The translations under genes were made by a program, and so were the position numbers. From CALVGQ01 sp964368495 (GTDB lineage Bacteria; Bacillota_I; Bacilli_A; Erysipelotrichales; Erysipelotrichaceae), in the NCBI GenBank assembly GCA_964368495.1, contig CAYJAJ010000013.1, positions 1 through 43,763 on the forward strand: a stretch of 43,763 bases of DNA, read 5' to 3'. The first letter of the stretch is position 1, and each line of letters starts with the position of its first letter. Shown in pieces: positions 7,796 to 15,570 of the stretch. Under the pieces are notes generated by a model, which ran no database searches, was not told where the DNA came from, and saw nothing but the letters and a program-made list of their open reading frames with translations.

Positions 7796-8413
7796 ATGTT
7801 AACAGTCTTAAATCATCCTCTAATTACACATAAATTAACACAAATGCGTAAAGTGGAGACAGGTACAAAAGATTTCAAACAAAATTTGGATGAAATTGCG
7901 GGTTTAATGGCATATGAAATATGTCGTGATTTACCTTTAAAAGAAGTGATTATTAAAACCCCTGTACAAGAATGTAGTACATATGAATTAGCAAAAAGCA
8001 TTGTCCTAGTTCCAATACTAAGAGCAGGGCTTGGACTTGTGAATGGAATTAATAATTTGATACCTACAGCAAAGGTTGGATTTGTTGGTTTATATCGTGA
8101 TGAAGAAACACTAGTTCCTCATGAATATTTCGCTAAATTTCCAAATATGGATGATGCAGTAACTATGGTATTAGATCCAATGCTAGCGACAGGAGGAAGC
8201 GCGGTTGCTGCCATTGAAATGATTAAAAAAAGAGGCGCTAAAACAATTAAACTTGTTTGTTTAGTTGGAGCACCAGAAGGTGTAAAAGCTGTTGAAGAAG
8301 CACACCCTGATGTGGATATTTATTTGGCTGCATTAGACAGTCACTTAAATGAAAAGGGTTATATTGTTCCGGGATTAGGGGACGCTGGAGATCGAATTTT
8401 TGGCACAAAATAA
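7796..8413 (+). CDS. upp: Uracil phosphoribosyltransferase
   Basis: Converts uracil and PRPP to UMP in pyrimidine salvage. ATG at 7796 is preferred because AAAGGAG (7781-7787) is correctly spaced; it gives 205 residues, close to the family norm of about 209. The PRPP-binding loop is seen as VLDPMLATGGSAVAA, and the C-terminal uracil-binding segment GLGDAGDRIFGTK is intact. It leads the ATP synthase operon, as in many Bacillota, and its last 14 bases overlap the start of atpZ. Confidence 0.95.
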   Translation: MLTVLNHPLITHKLTQMRKVETGTKDFKQNLDEIAGLMAYEICRDLPLKEVIIKTPVQECSTYELAKSIVLVPILRAGLGLVNGINNLIPTAKVGFVGLYRDEETLVPHEYFAKFPNMDDAVTMVLDPMLATGGSAVAAIEMIKKRGAKTIKLVCLVGAPEGVKAVEEAHPDVDIYLAALDSHLNEKGYIVPGLGDAGDRIFGTK

Positions 8414-8591
8414 AAATACACAAAATACAAATGTTTATCGGTATCTAACAAGGATGCTTATAGGATTAATATTAGGGATTAATCTAGGGGTATGGATTGA
8501 TTCAAAATTGAATACAACTCCATTATTTTTGATAGCTATAATTTTGTATGTTGTAGGTGGAACATTGTATCTGCTCATCAAGGAGGCTTAA
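8400..8591 (+). CDS. atpZ: AtpZ/AtpI family small membrane protein
   Basis: A 63-residue protein with two predicted membrane helices (about residues 18-34 and 41-58). The second half of the first helix holds the Gly/Asp-rich ...GLILGINLGVWID turn typical of AtpZ. AtpZ proteins accompany AtpI at the head of ATP synthase operons and have been linked to divalent-cation transport and c-ring assembly. The start is taken as TTG 8400 with GGAG at 8387-8390, overlapping upp. ATG at 8454 would remove most of the first half and is less likely. Confidence 0.7.
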   Translation: MAQNKNTQNTNVYRYLTRMLIGLILGINLGVWIDSKLNTTPLFLIAIILYVVGGTLYLLIKEA

Positions 8592-8593
8592 GG

Positions 8594-8956
8594 ATGATTA
8601 AATCATTACAGCATTCTATATTAAAGAGAACCTTGTTGATTGCAGTGTGTCTTAGTGTAATTACATGGGTAGTTACAAAAGATGTGATGATGGCATCTGG
8701 ATTCATAATTGGAGCAATTGCCCGGCTTGCAGGATTCATGCAGATTGTAAGAATGACAAGCAGAATCGAAAATTATGATCGCCCAAAGGCAGTAACGTCA
8801 TCAAATTACGTAACACGATTAATTTTTTACGGCATTGTCATCTGGATCTGTATGGATGCAGGTGTTAATGTACTTACATTGCTGTTAGGCTTTGTGAGTA
8901 TGAATATAGCAATACTAGTAACAACTTATTTTGAAAATAGAAAGGAGAGTGAGTGA
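8594..8956 (+). CDS. atpI: ATP synthase subunit I, c-ring assembly factor
   Basis: A 120-residue protein with four predicted membrane segments (about residues 12-28, 32-50, 75-92, 94-112), the topology of the ATP synthase I family. AtpI helps assemble the c-ring, most clearly shown for Na+-type synthases. The start has a strong AAGGAGG site. Its stop codon overlaps the GTG start of atpB by four bases. The family is poorly conserved in sequence, so the call rests on topology and position. Confidence 0.8.
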   Translation: MIKSLQHSILKRTLLIAVCLSVITWVVTKDVMMASGFIIGAIARLAGFMQIVRMTSRIENYDRPKAVTSSNYVTRLIFYGIVIWICMDAGVNVLTLLLGFVSMNIAILVTTYFENRKESE

Positions 8957-9660
8957 ATTTGCAAGTAGATGGAATACTGGTACAAATAGGTGGATTTGAA
9001 TTTTTTGTTCATCAAACGATACTTTATTGGATTGTTTTATGTATCTTTATTGGCGCATTATTAGTATGGGCCGGAAAGAAATTTAAAGAGGCTGATCCAA
9101 CAAAAGCGCCTACCGGAGCTGTTCTTGTTTTCGAACAATTTGCGAACATGACTGCAGCTGTTATTGGTGGAAACCTTCAAGGTAAAACTTGGAAGTATTT
9201 ACCATTAATGGGTACAATTATGCCGATTATGGTCATTAGTAATCTTTTAGGATTATTTGGGCTTCAATCTCCAACTTCAAATTTAAGTGTCAACATCACT
9301 TTAGCGGTGTGTGTGTTCTTATTGATTCATGGTAGTGATATCAAGCAACATGGGATTAAGGGGAAACTATCATCATGGGCAGAACCAATGGCGTTCTTGT
9401 TCCCGTTGAATGTTATAGGTGATTTTGCATTTCCGGTAGCATTAACGCTACGTTTATTCGGTAACATGCTTGGAGGAACGATTATCGTTGCTTTACTTTA
9501 TTTACTAGTATCAAATTTGATGCCGTATTCAGTATTACTGTATGCGGTGACACCGTTTCTGCATATGTATTTTGATGTCTTTACGGCATTTATGCAGACA
9601 TACATATTCTTTATGTTAGCATCATTCTTTTTATCACAGTCTATTGATTTAGACGATTAA
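8953..9660 (+). CDS. atpB: F0 ATP synthase subunit a
   Basis: Membrane stator subunit that forms the two ion half-channels next to the c-ring. The 235-residue length is normal. The essential arginine is Arg167 in ALTLRLFGNMLGG of the penultimate helix. Hydrophobic segments near residues 22-40, 83-103, 113-125, 147-190 and 198-228 fit the five- to six-helix topology. Translation probably starts at GTG 8953, preceded by AGGAG with 5-bp spacing and overlapping the atpI stop. Confidence 0.93.
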   Translation: MNLQVDGILVQIGGFEFFVHQTILYWIVLCIFIGALLVWAGKKFKEADPTKAPTGAVLVFEQFANMTAAVIGGNLQGKTWKYLPLMGTIMPIMVISNLLGLFGLQSPTSNLSVNITLAVCVFLLIHGSDIKQHGIKGKLSSWAEPMAFLFPLNVIGDFAFPVALTLRLFGNMLGGTIIVALLYLLVSNLMPYSVLLYAVTPFLHMYFDVFTAFMQTYIFFMLASFFLSQSIDLDD

Positions 9661-9680
9661 ATTCAAGGAGGAAAATTAAA

Positions 9681-9926
9681 ATGGAATTTAATGAATTTTT
9701 TGTACAAGGTATGGCACTATTAGGTGCTGGTATCGCAATGGTAGCTGGTTTAGGTCCTGGTATTGGACAAGGTATTGCAGCAAGTAAAGGTGCTGAAGCA
9801 GTAGGTCGTAACCCTGAAGCAGCAGGTCCAATTCGTTCAATGATGGTATTAGGTATCGCGTTAGCTGAAACAACTGGTATCTATGCATTAGTAGTTGCAT
9901 TATTATTAATCTTTACTCAAGCTTAA
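9681..9926 (+). CDS. atpE: F0 ATP synthase subunit c with Na+-binding signature
   Basis: An 81-residue hairpin proteolipid that forms the rotating c-ring. The first helix carries GLGPGIGQG with Gln30, and the second carries ALAETTGIY with Glu63, Thr64, Thr65 and Tyr68. This reproduces the Na+-binding pattern of the Ilyobacter tartaricus c subunit (Gln32, Glu65, Ser66, Thr67, Tyr70), including the 33-residue spacing between Gln and Glu. Thr replaces Ser at one ligand position. Proton-type c subunits of Bacillus lack this Gln/Thr/Tyr set. A strong AAGGAGG site precedes the ATG. Confidence 0.95.
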   Translation: MEFNEFFVQGMALLGAGIAMVAGLGPGIGQGIAASKGAEAVGRNPEAAGPIRSMMVLGIALAETTGIYALVVALLLIFTQA

Positions 9927-9954
9927 TCCACTATATAAACAAGGAGGTATGTAA

Positions 9955-10464
9955 ATGGAAATCATCAATATAGATAATTACCTGAGAATAGATCTTGTTG
10001 ATATGGTGATGGTTTTAATTTCTACAGCTTTAATTGTAATAATCGCTAAAAAATATTTTTGGAATATTGTTAAAGAATATTTAGAAAAAAGAAATCAATT
10101 CATTCAAAGTCAATTAGCTGAAGCTGTGACTAAAAATGAAGAAGGCGAAAAATTTAAAGCAGAAGCTGAAGAGGAATTAAAAGCTTTAAAAGCGCAATCA
10201 AAAGAAATGTTAAGCGCTACGCAAGAAAACGCTAAAAAAGAGGCAGCTGCAATAGTTAATGATGCTAAAGAAGCTGCAGCTTCTATCAAAGAGAGAGCTC
10301 AAAGTGACATTGAAAAAGAAAAACGTCAAGTTATGAGCCAAATCAAAGATGAAATGAGTGAAATTGCTCTACTCGCTGCAAGTAAAGTTGTTGACAAAGA
10401 ACTTGATGATGAACTTCATAGAAAATATGTACAAGAGTTCATTGATAAAGCAGGTGAGTATTAG
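9955..10464 (+). CDS. atpF: F0 ATP synthase subunit b
   Basis: Peripheral stalk subunit: one N-terminal membrane helix (about residues 13-32) followed by a long charged Ala/Glu/Lys-rich coiled coil to residue 169. It links subunit a to delta on F1. Length and the C-terminal IALLAASKVVDKELD-like segment are typical. The stop TAG shares one base with the GTG start of atpH. Confidence 0.93.
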   Translation: MEIINIDNYLRIDLVDMVMVLISTALIVIIAKKYFWNIVKEYLEKRNQFIQSQLAEAVTKNEEGEKFKAEAEEELKALKAQSKEMLSATQENAKKEAAAIVNDAKEAAASIKERAQSDIEKEKRQVMSQIKDEMSEIALLAASKVVDKELDDELHRKYVQEFIDKAGEY

Positions 10465-11006
10465 TGAGAAGTGTAGTTGCAAGTAATTATGGTGAAGCTC
10501 TTTTTGAGTTAGCAAAAGAAGAAAATACTTTAAATGTGGTTAAAGAGGAATTGTTGAAAATTGCGGACTTAGTTCGTACTAATGATGAATTGAACCATGT
10601 AATGACACATCCAAAAATCGTTAAAGATGAGAAAAAGACGTTAATTAAACAAATGTTTAATAATCAAAAATTAATTGAAAACTTTTTAATGTTTTTAGTT
10701 GACCAAGGACGCTTTGGAACAATTTTAGATATCGTTGATGCGGTTGTTGAAAAAGTAAATGAAGAACTTGGTATTGAAATTGCGTATGTAAAAAGCGCTG
10801 TTGCATTATCAAAAAAAGAACAAGAAGAATTAAAAACTATCTTGTCAAAGAAAATTAATAAACAAGTGGAATTGATTTGTGAAATTGATGAGACTTGTGT
10901 TGCGGGTATGCGTGTGCAAATCCAAAATGAAGTTATCGATAACACAATAGCTACAAAACTTGAAAATATTAAAGAGCGTGTTGCGTCAGTAACACTGTCA
11001 AATTGA
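10464..11006 (+). CDS. atpH: F1 ATP synthase subunit delta
   Basis: A 180-residue delta (OSCP) subunit that clamps the b stalk to the top of the alpha3beta3 hexamer. It starts YGEALFELAKEE near the N-terminus and ends with the conserved GMRVQIQNEVIDNTIATKLENIK block. The GTG start at 10464 follows AGGTGAG with 5-bp spacing and overlaps atpF by one base. Confidence 0.93.
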   Translation: MRSVVASNYGEALFELAKEENTLNVVKEELLKIADLVRTNDELNHVMTHPKIVKDEKKTLIKQMFNNQKLIENFLMFLVDQGRFGTILDIVDAVVEKVNEELGIEIAYVKSAVALSKKEQEELKTILSKKINKQVELICEIDETCVAGMRVQIQNEVIDNTIATKLENIKERVASVTLSN

Positions 11007-11017
11007 GGTGAAGAAAA

Positions 11018-12532
11018 ATGAACTTAAGACCTGAAGAAATTAGTAAAGTCATAAAGGAACAAATTAAGAACTATGACAAAGTAATGGAAGTTTCTGAAAC
11101 AGGTACTGTTATCACTGTTGGTGATGGTATTGCCTTGATTCACGGACTAAACAATGCAATGTCTAGTGAACTTCTGATCTTCCCAAATAACATTTATGGA
11201 CTTGTCCAAAACTTAGAAGAGAATCATGTTGGGGCAGTGTTAATGGGAGACAGCAGCTTAATTAAAGAAGGTGACGAAGTTAAACGTACGGGAAGAATTA
11301 TTGAAGTACCTGTAGGCGATGAACTGCTAGGACGTGTAGTTAATGCACTAGGAGTAGCAATTGATGGTGGGCCTGCAATCACTTCAAAAAAATTCCGTCC
11401 AATCGAACGTGTAGCACCAGGAGTTATGACTAGAAAATCAGTACATCAACCAATGATGACTGGATTAAAAGTAATCGACTCAATGATCCCTATTGGTAAA
11501 GGGCAACGTGAGTTAATTATCGGAGACCGTCAAACTGGAAAAACTGCAATTGCGATCGATACGATTTTGAACCAAAAGGGACAAAATGTGAATTGTATTT
11601 ATGTTGCAATCGGACAAAAAGCAAGTACTGTTGCTCAAATCGTTGAAAAATTACGTGCTAATGGAGCAATGGAATATACGACTATCGTGTCTGCAAGTGC
11701 TAGTGAGCTTGCGCCACTTCAATACATCTCACCATATACAGGATGTACTATCGGTGAAGAATGGATGGAACAAGGTAAAGACGTACTTATCGTTTATGAT
11801 GATTTAAGTAAACATGCGGTAGCTTATCGTACACTATCACTTCTACTTAGAAGACCACCAGGACGTGAAGCATATCCTGGAGATGTATTCTACCTACATA
11901 GTCGTTTATTAGAGCGTGCTGCTAAATTAAATGATGAATTAGGTGGAGGTAGTTTAACGGCTTTACCAATTATTGAAACGCAAGCGGGAGATATCTCTGC
12001 ATATATTCCTACAAATGTAATCTCTATTACAGATGGACAAATTTTCCTTCAAAATGAATTATTCAATGCTGGAAATCGTCCTGCGGTAGATAGTGGATTA
12101 AGTGTTTCTCGTGTTGGTAGTGCGGCTCAAACTAAAGCAATGAAGAAAGTTTCTGGTTCACTTAAACTAGAACTTGCACAATATCAAGAATTATTATCTT
12201 TTACTCAATTTGGTTCTGACTTAGATCCTGTAACTAAAGCGACGATTGATCATGGTTCACGTTTAATGGAACTATTAAAACAATTCCAATATTCACCGCT
12301 TTCAATGTCTGAACAAGTAATTTCTTTATTTGCAGCAAAACATGGCTTCTTAAAAGAAATTGAACTTGAAGATGTTCAAGCTTATGAACAAGGATTACAT
12401 AAATATTTCCACAATGAAGCAAGTGATGTATTAAATGAGCTTGATACTAAGCAAGCACTTGATAATGAACTTGAAGCTAAATTAAAAGCAGCTATCGAAA
12501 CATTCACAAAGAATTTTAAAATGGTGAGCTAA
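11018..12532 (+). CDS. atpA: F1 ATP synthase subunit alpha
   Basis: Non-catalytic nucleotide-binding subunit of F1, 504 residues. The Walker A loop GDRQTGKT is at residues 169-176, and the conserved VSRVGSAAQTKAMKKVSG block is present near residue 365. The start follows GAGGTGAAG. It is followed after one base by atpG, consistent with tightly coupled translation. Confidence 0.97.
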   Translation: MNLRPEEISKVIKEQIKNYDKVMEVSETGTVITVGDGIALIHGLNNAMSSELLIFPNNIYGLVQNLEENHVGAVLMGDSSLIKEGDEVKRTGRIIEVPVGDELLGRVVNALGVAIDGGPAITSKKFRPIERVAPGVMTRKSVHQPMMTGLKVIDSMIPIGKGQRELIIGDRQTGKTAIAIDTILNQKGQNVNCIYVAIGQKASTVAQIVEKLRANGAMEYTTIVSASASELAPLQYISPYTGCTIGEEWMEQGKDVLIVYDDLSKHAVAYRTLSLLLRRPPGREAYPGDVFYLHSRLLERAAKLNDELGGGSLTALPIIETQAGDISAYIPTNVISITDGQIFLQNELFNAGNRPAVDSGLSVSRVGSAAQTKAMKKVSGSLKLELAQYQELLSFTQFGSDLDPVTKATIDHGSRLMELLKQFQYSPLSMSEQVISLFAAKHGFLKEIELEDVQAYEQGLHKYFHNEASDVLNELDTKQALDNELEAKLKAAIETFTKNFKMVS

Positions 12533-12533
12533 T

Positions 12534-13376
12534 ATGGCACAAGGAATGCAAGCGCTGAAATCCAGAATTAAATCGGTTACAGCGACGAAGAAAATTATTG
12601 GGGCAATGGAGTTGATTTCAAATTCAAAGTTAATGAAACTTCGTAACTTGATGGAAAAAAACAAAGAGTATTCTGAAACTTGCTTAGATACAATGAATCG
12701 TATCTTGGCTGATAATCCGACATTAGATAATCAATATCTAAAAAAACATCATAGTGGTAAAACATTGACTTTTATCTTTAGCTCTGATTTAGGATTATGT
12801 GGTGGATATAACTCCAATATGATTAAACTTGCGGCGAGTGAACTTAAAAAAGATGATCCTATTATCGTAATTGGTTCTAAAGCAAGAAGAGCTATGTCGA
12901 ATCGTGGCTACAGTGTAACCAATGATCAAATTCATGGAGATGGATTAACATATGAAGATTGCAGTCGCTTAGTTGATGATGCGCTTCAAATGTATCTAAA
13001 TGATGAAATTAGTAAAATACAAGTTATTTATACGCAATTTGTAAATACAGTTACTTTTAAACCTCAATTAAAAGTTTTATTACCAATTGAAGTTAAAGAA
13101 GTAAAAAAAGAAAGTTCTCATGTTGAAACAATGTTTGAACCTAATGCAGATGAAATTCTAAACGAACTAGTTCCTATGGCTATCCGCAGTGAATTATTTA
13201 GTCTTTCTCTACAAACAAAAACATCAGAACAAGCAAGTCGTCGTGTAGCAATGGAAAATGCGAACGATAATGCAGAAGAATTAAAAGAAACATTAGTATT
13301 ACAATTTAATCAAGCACGTCAAGCGGCGATTACTCAAGAAATTGCAGAGATTGTTGCCGGTGCTGATTCATTGTAG
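12534..13376 (+). CDS. atpG: F1 ATP synthase subunit gamma
   Basis: Central rotor shaft, 280 residues. The N-terminal helix (LKSRIKSVTATKKIIGAMELIS) and the C-terminal helix (RRVAMENANDNAEELKE...NQARQAAITQEIAEIV) that form the coiled coil inside alpha3beta3 are both conserved. The middle SSDLGLCGGYN segment is typical of the Rossmann-like domain. Confidence 0.96.
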   Translation: MAQGMQALKSRIKSVTATKKIIGAMELISNSKLMKLRNLMEKNKEYSETCLDTMNRILADNPTLDNQYLKKHHSGKTLTFIFSSDLGLCGGYNSNMIKLAASELKKDDPIIVIGSKARRAMSNRGYSVTNDQIHGDGLTYEDCSRLVDDALQMYLNDEISKIQVIYTQFVNTVTFKPQLKVLLPIEVKEVKKESSHVETMFEPNADEILNELVPMAIRSELFSLSLQTKTSEQASRRVAMENANDNAEELKETLVLQFNQARQAAITQEIAEIVAGADSL

Positions 13377-13390
13377 GAGAGGGGCAACTT

Positions 13391-14794
13391 ATGGCAAAAA
13401 ACAGTGGAAAAATAATACAGGTTATTGGACCTGTAGTTGATATTCGTTTTGAAAATAGCGATTTGCCGTTATTAAATCATGCGATCTCAATTAAAAAAGG
13501 AAAAGAAGAAAACTTAACGGTGGAAGTTGCACAACACATCGGTGATGATTGTGTTCGTTGTATCGCGATGGGTTCTACAGATGGATTAGTACGTGGTATG
13601 CCGTGTGTGGATACAGAAGCACCAATTAGTGTGCCTGTAGGAACAGAAATTTTAGGACGTATGTTCAACGTTTTAGGTGAAAGCATTGATGGTCAAGAAA
13701 ATGTTGATGCTTCAGTAAAACGTATGCCGATTCATCGTGCAGCTCCATCATTCGATGAGCAACAAACTACTGCAGAAATTTTGGAAACAGGAATCAAGGT
13801 TATTGACCTTATTTCTCCATATGCTCGTGGTGGTAAAATTGGATTATTTGGTGGTGCCGGAGTTGGTAAAACCGTACTAATGCAAGAACTTATTCACAAC
13901 ATCGCTAAAGAACATGGTGGTATGTCTGTTGTAGCTGGTGTTGGAGAACGTACTCGTGAGGGTAATGACATGTATCACGAAATGAAGGATTCAGGTGTTC
14001 TTGATAAAACTGTGCTTGTGTACGGTCAAATGAATGAATCTCCTGGAGCAAGAATGCGTGTAGCTCTATCTGGGCTTACAATGGCAGAATATTACCGTGA
14101 TCAAATGAACTCTGACGTATTATTGTTTATTGATAACATCTTCCGTTTCACTCAAGCGGGTTCAGAAGTATCAGCGTTACTTGGACGTATGCCAAGTGCT
14201 GCTGGATACCAACCAACTTTAGCTACTGAAATGGGACAATTACAAGAACGTATCACTTCAACTAAAAATGGATCAATTACATCAGTGCAAGCAATCTATG
14301 TGCCTGCGGATGATTTAACTGACCCTGCTCCAGCAACAACGTTTACTCACTTGGATGCAAAAACAGTACTTGATCGTAGCATTGCTGCATTAGGTATTTA
14401 CCCTGCGATTGATCCACTTGATTCGACAAGTCGTATGTTAGACCCACTTGTAGTTGGTGAAGAACATTACGAAGTAGCTCGTGGAGTACAACAATTACTT
14501 CAACGTTACAAAGAATTACAAGATATTATCGCAATCTTAGGTATGGATGAATTATCTGATGAAGATAAAGTTGTTGTAGCTAGAGCACGTCGTGCAAGAA
14601 ACTTCTTATCACAACCATTCCATGTTGCTGAACAATTCGTGGGAATTAAAGGACTTTATGTTCCTGTTGCTGATACAATTCGCAGCTTTAAAGAATTATT
14701 AGCAGGTAAATATGATCATTTACCAGAACAAGCATTTATGTTTGTTGGAACTATCGAAGAAGCAGTTGCAAAAGCTGAATCTTTAGGAGCGTAA
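13391..14794 (+). CDS. atpD: F1 ATP synthase subunit beta
   Basis: Catalytic subunit, 467 residues. The Walker A loop GGAGVGKT is at residues 154-161, the catalytic Glu186 in GVGERTREG, and the DELSEEDKxxV-type DELSD segment is near residue 385. The ribosome binding site is GAGAGGGG before ATG. Spacing to atpC is four bases. Confidence 0.97.
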   Translation: MAKNSGKIIQVIGPVVDIRFENSDLPLLNHAISIKKGKEENLTVEVAQHIGDDCVRCIAMGSTDGLVRGMPCVDTEAPISVPVGTEILGRMFNVLGESIDGQENVDASVKRMPIHRAAPSFDEQQTTAEILETGIKVIDLISPYARGGKIGLFGGAGVGKTVLMQELIHNIAKEHGGMSVVAGVGERTREGNDMYHEMKDSGVLDKTVLVYGQMNESPGARMRVALSGLTMAEYYRDQMNSDVLLFIDNIFRFTQAGSEVSALLGRMPSAAGYQPTLATEMGQLQERITSTKNGSITSVQAIYVPADDLTDPAPATTFTHLDAKTVLDRSIAALGIYPAIDPLDSTSRMLDPLVVGEEHYEVARGVQQLLQRYKELQDIIAILGMDELSDEDKVVVARARRARNFLSQPFHVAEQFVGIKGLYVPVADTIRSFKELLAGKYDHLPEQAFMFVGTIEEAVAKAESLGA

Positions 14795-14798
14795 GACA

Positions 14799-15182
14799 AT
14801 GATCCGTTGTCGAATAATTACTCCCAACGGCTTATACAAAGAATGTACTGGAAGTATTTTAAATATTGTAGCTATCTCAGGTGAAATGGGTATTTTACCA
14901 AAACACGTGCCAGTAGTGACGATGCTTAAAATCTCACATATGACTATCGAAGAAGAAAATTCTAGAGAAGAGTATGCAATAGCCGGCGGAATGCTTTACT
15001 TTAAAGATGATGAGGCGACAATTCTTGTACAAGCAGTTGAAAATGTCAAAGATATTGACATCGAAAGAGCACAAAATGCAAAACAAAGAGCTCAAGATAG
15101 ATTAAATAGTTCTAGAGACGATTTGGATATGGTGCGTGCTGAAATAGCATTTAAACGAGCAGTTAATCGCTTAGATAAATAA
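14799..15182 (+). CDS. atpC: F1 ATP synthase subunit epsilon
   Basis: A 127-residue epsilon subunit: an N-terminal beta-sandwich (GEMGILPKHVPVVT, then AIAGGMLYFKDDEATIL) and a C-terminal helical hairpin rich in Arg/Ala. The hairpin can inhibit ATP hydrolysis. No GGAG site is obvious, so it is probably translated by coupling to atpD. It ends the operon immediately before a terminator. Confidence 0.94.
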   Translation: MIRCRIITPNGLYKECTGSILNIVAISGEMGILPKHVPVVTMLKISHMTIEEENSREEYAIAGGMLYFKDDEATILVQAVENVKDIDIERAQNAKQRAQDRLNSSRDDLDMVRAEIAFKRAVNRLDK

Positions 15183-15189
15183 AAAAATG

Positions 15190-15219
15190 ATCTCTATTCA
15201 TAAAGAATAGAGATTTTTT
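15190..15219 (+). terminator. Terminator of the upp-atp operon
   Basis: ATCTCTATTC (15190-15199), loop ATAAA, GAATAGAGAT (15205-15214), then a T-tract: a perfect 10-bp stem eight bases after the atpC stop. Confidence 0.88.
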
Positions 15220-15237
15220 ATTGCAAAACAAAAAAAA

Positions 15238-15251
15238 TGTATGCGCTTTCA
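15238..15251 (+). promoter_or_regulatory. cre-like catabolite response element
   Basis: TGTATGCGCTTTCA fits the CcpA cre pattern TGWAARCGYTWNCW with one mismatch (T at position 5). It ends one base before the -35 of the next promoter. That placement could allow activation or repression by CcpA of the urea channel/adenine deaminase unit. No CcpA gene is in the window, so the link is inference. Confidence 0.55.
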
Positions 15252-15252
15252 C

Positions 15253-15281
15253 TTGTTAACTAAATAACTTTGTGCTATTAT
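15253..15281 (+). promoter_or_regulatory. Sigma-A promoter for the urea-channel/adenine-deaminase unit
   Basis: TTGTTA (15253-15258), 17-bp spacer, TATTAT (15276-15281), with TG at 15273-15274 as an extended -10. The start would be near 15288, giving an unusually long leader of about 280 nt before the TTG start codon. Confidence 0.65.
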
Positions 15282-15284
15282 TTA

Positions 15285-15570
15285 TTCATGATATAAATTT
15301 TACATGCATAGATAAGTAATATAAAACATAAGTAAAACCAAAGTAAAACCAAAGTAAAATCAAAGTAAAACCAAAGTAAAACATGAAGAGTAACATAATT
15401 AAATAAGTATAACAATAAAGGAAAAGTTTATTTATAAAACTTTAACCCTACATATATTAAGGAAGGAGGTTATTAAAAGTACTGAGTGAATTTGTAAAGG
15501 TAAATATATTTAGTAGTTAATTTTTAATGAATTTTCTTTTCTATGTTATTGGTTAGAAGGAGGGATTTTT
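15285..15570 (+). other. Long non-coding leader ahead of the urea-channel gene
   Basis: About 280 nt between the predicted transcript start and the start codon. It holds the five 11-bp tandem repeats (15330-15384) and a weak hairpin (AAAGTTT 15423-15429 with AAACTTT 15437-15443). There is also a near-perfect ribosome binding site, AAGGAGG at 15463-15469, with no ATG/GTG/TTG frame at normal spacing. I do not see the conserved core of a purine riboswitch. Confidence 0.5.
15330..15384 (+). repeat. Five tandem 11-bp repeats (AAGTAAAACCA)
   Basis: Units start at 15330, 15341, 15352, 15363 and 15374. Units 1, 2 and 4 are identical, unit 3 has ATCA in place of ACCA, and unit 5 ends in CAT. The 11-bp period puts every copy on nearly the same DNA face with phased A-tracts. 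In the transcript it gives five evenly spaced identical single-stranded motifs. It lies in the leader of the urea-channel gene, so a regulatory role is plausible. Confidence 0.85.

Noticed and set aside
12895..12901. A second perfect Spo0A box (TGTCGAA)
   Set aside because: It lies inside the atpG coding sequence with no promoter nearby; a 7-mer is expected by chance in a window of this size.
15330..15384. CRISPR array
   Set aside because: The units are 11 bp and directly abutting with no spacers, and no cas genes are present.
15285..15570. Possible purine riboswitch in the leader of the urea-channel/adenine deaminase unit
   Set aside because: The context is attractive, but I cannot find the conserved three-way-junction core (TATA...TTTCTACC...CCGTAAA...GACTA pattern) or an associated terminator.
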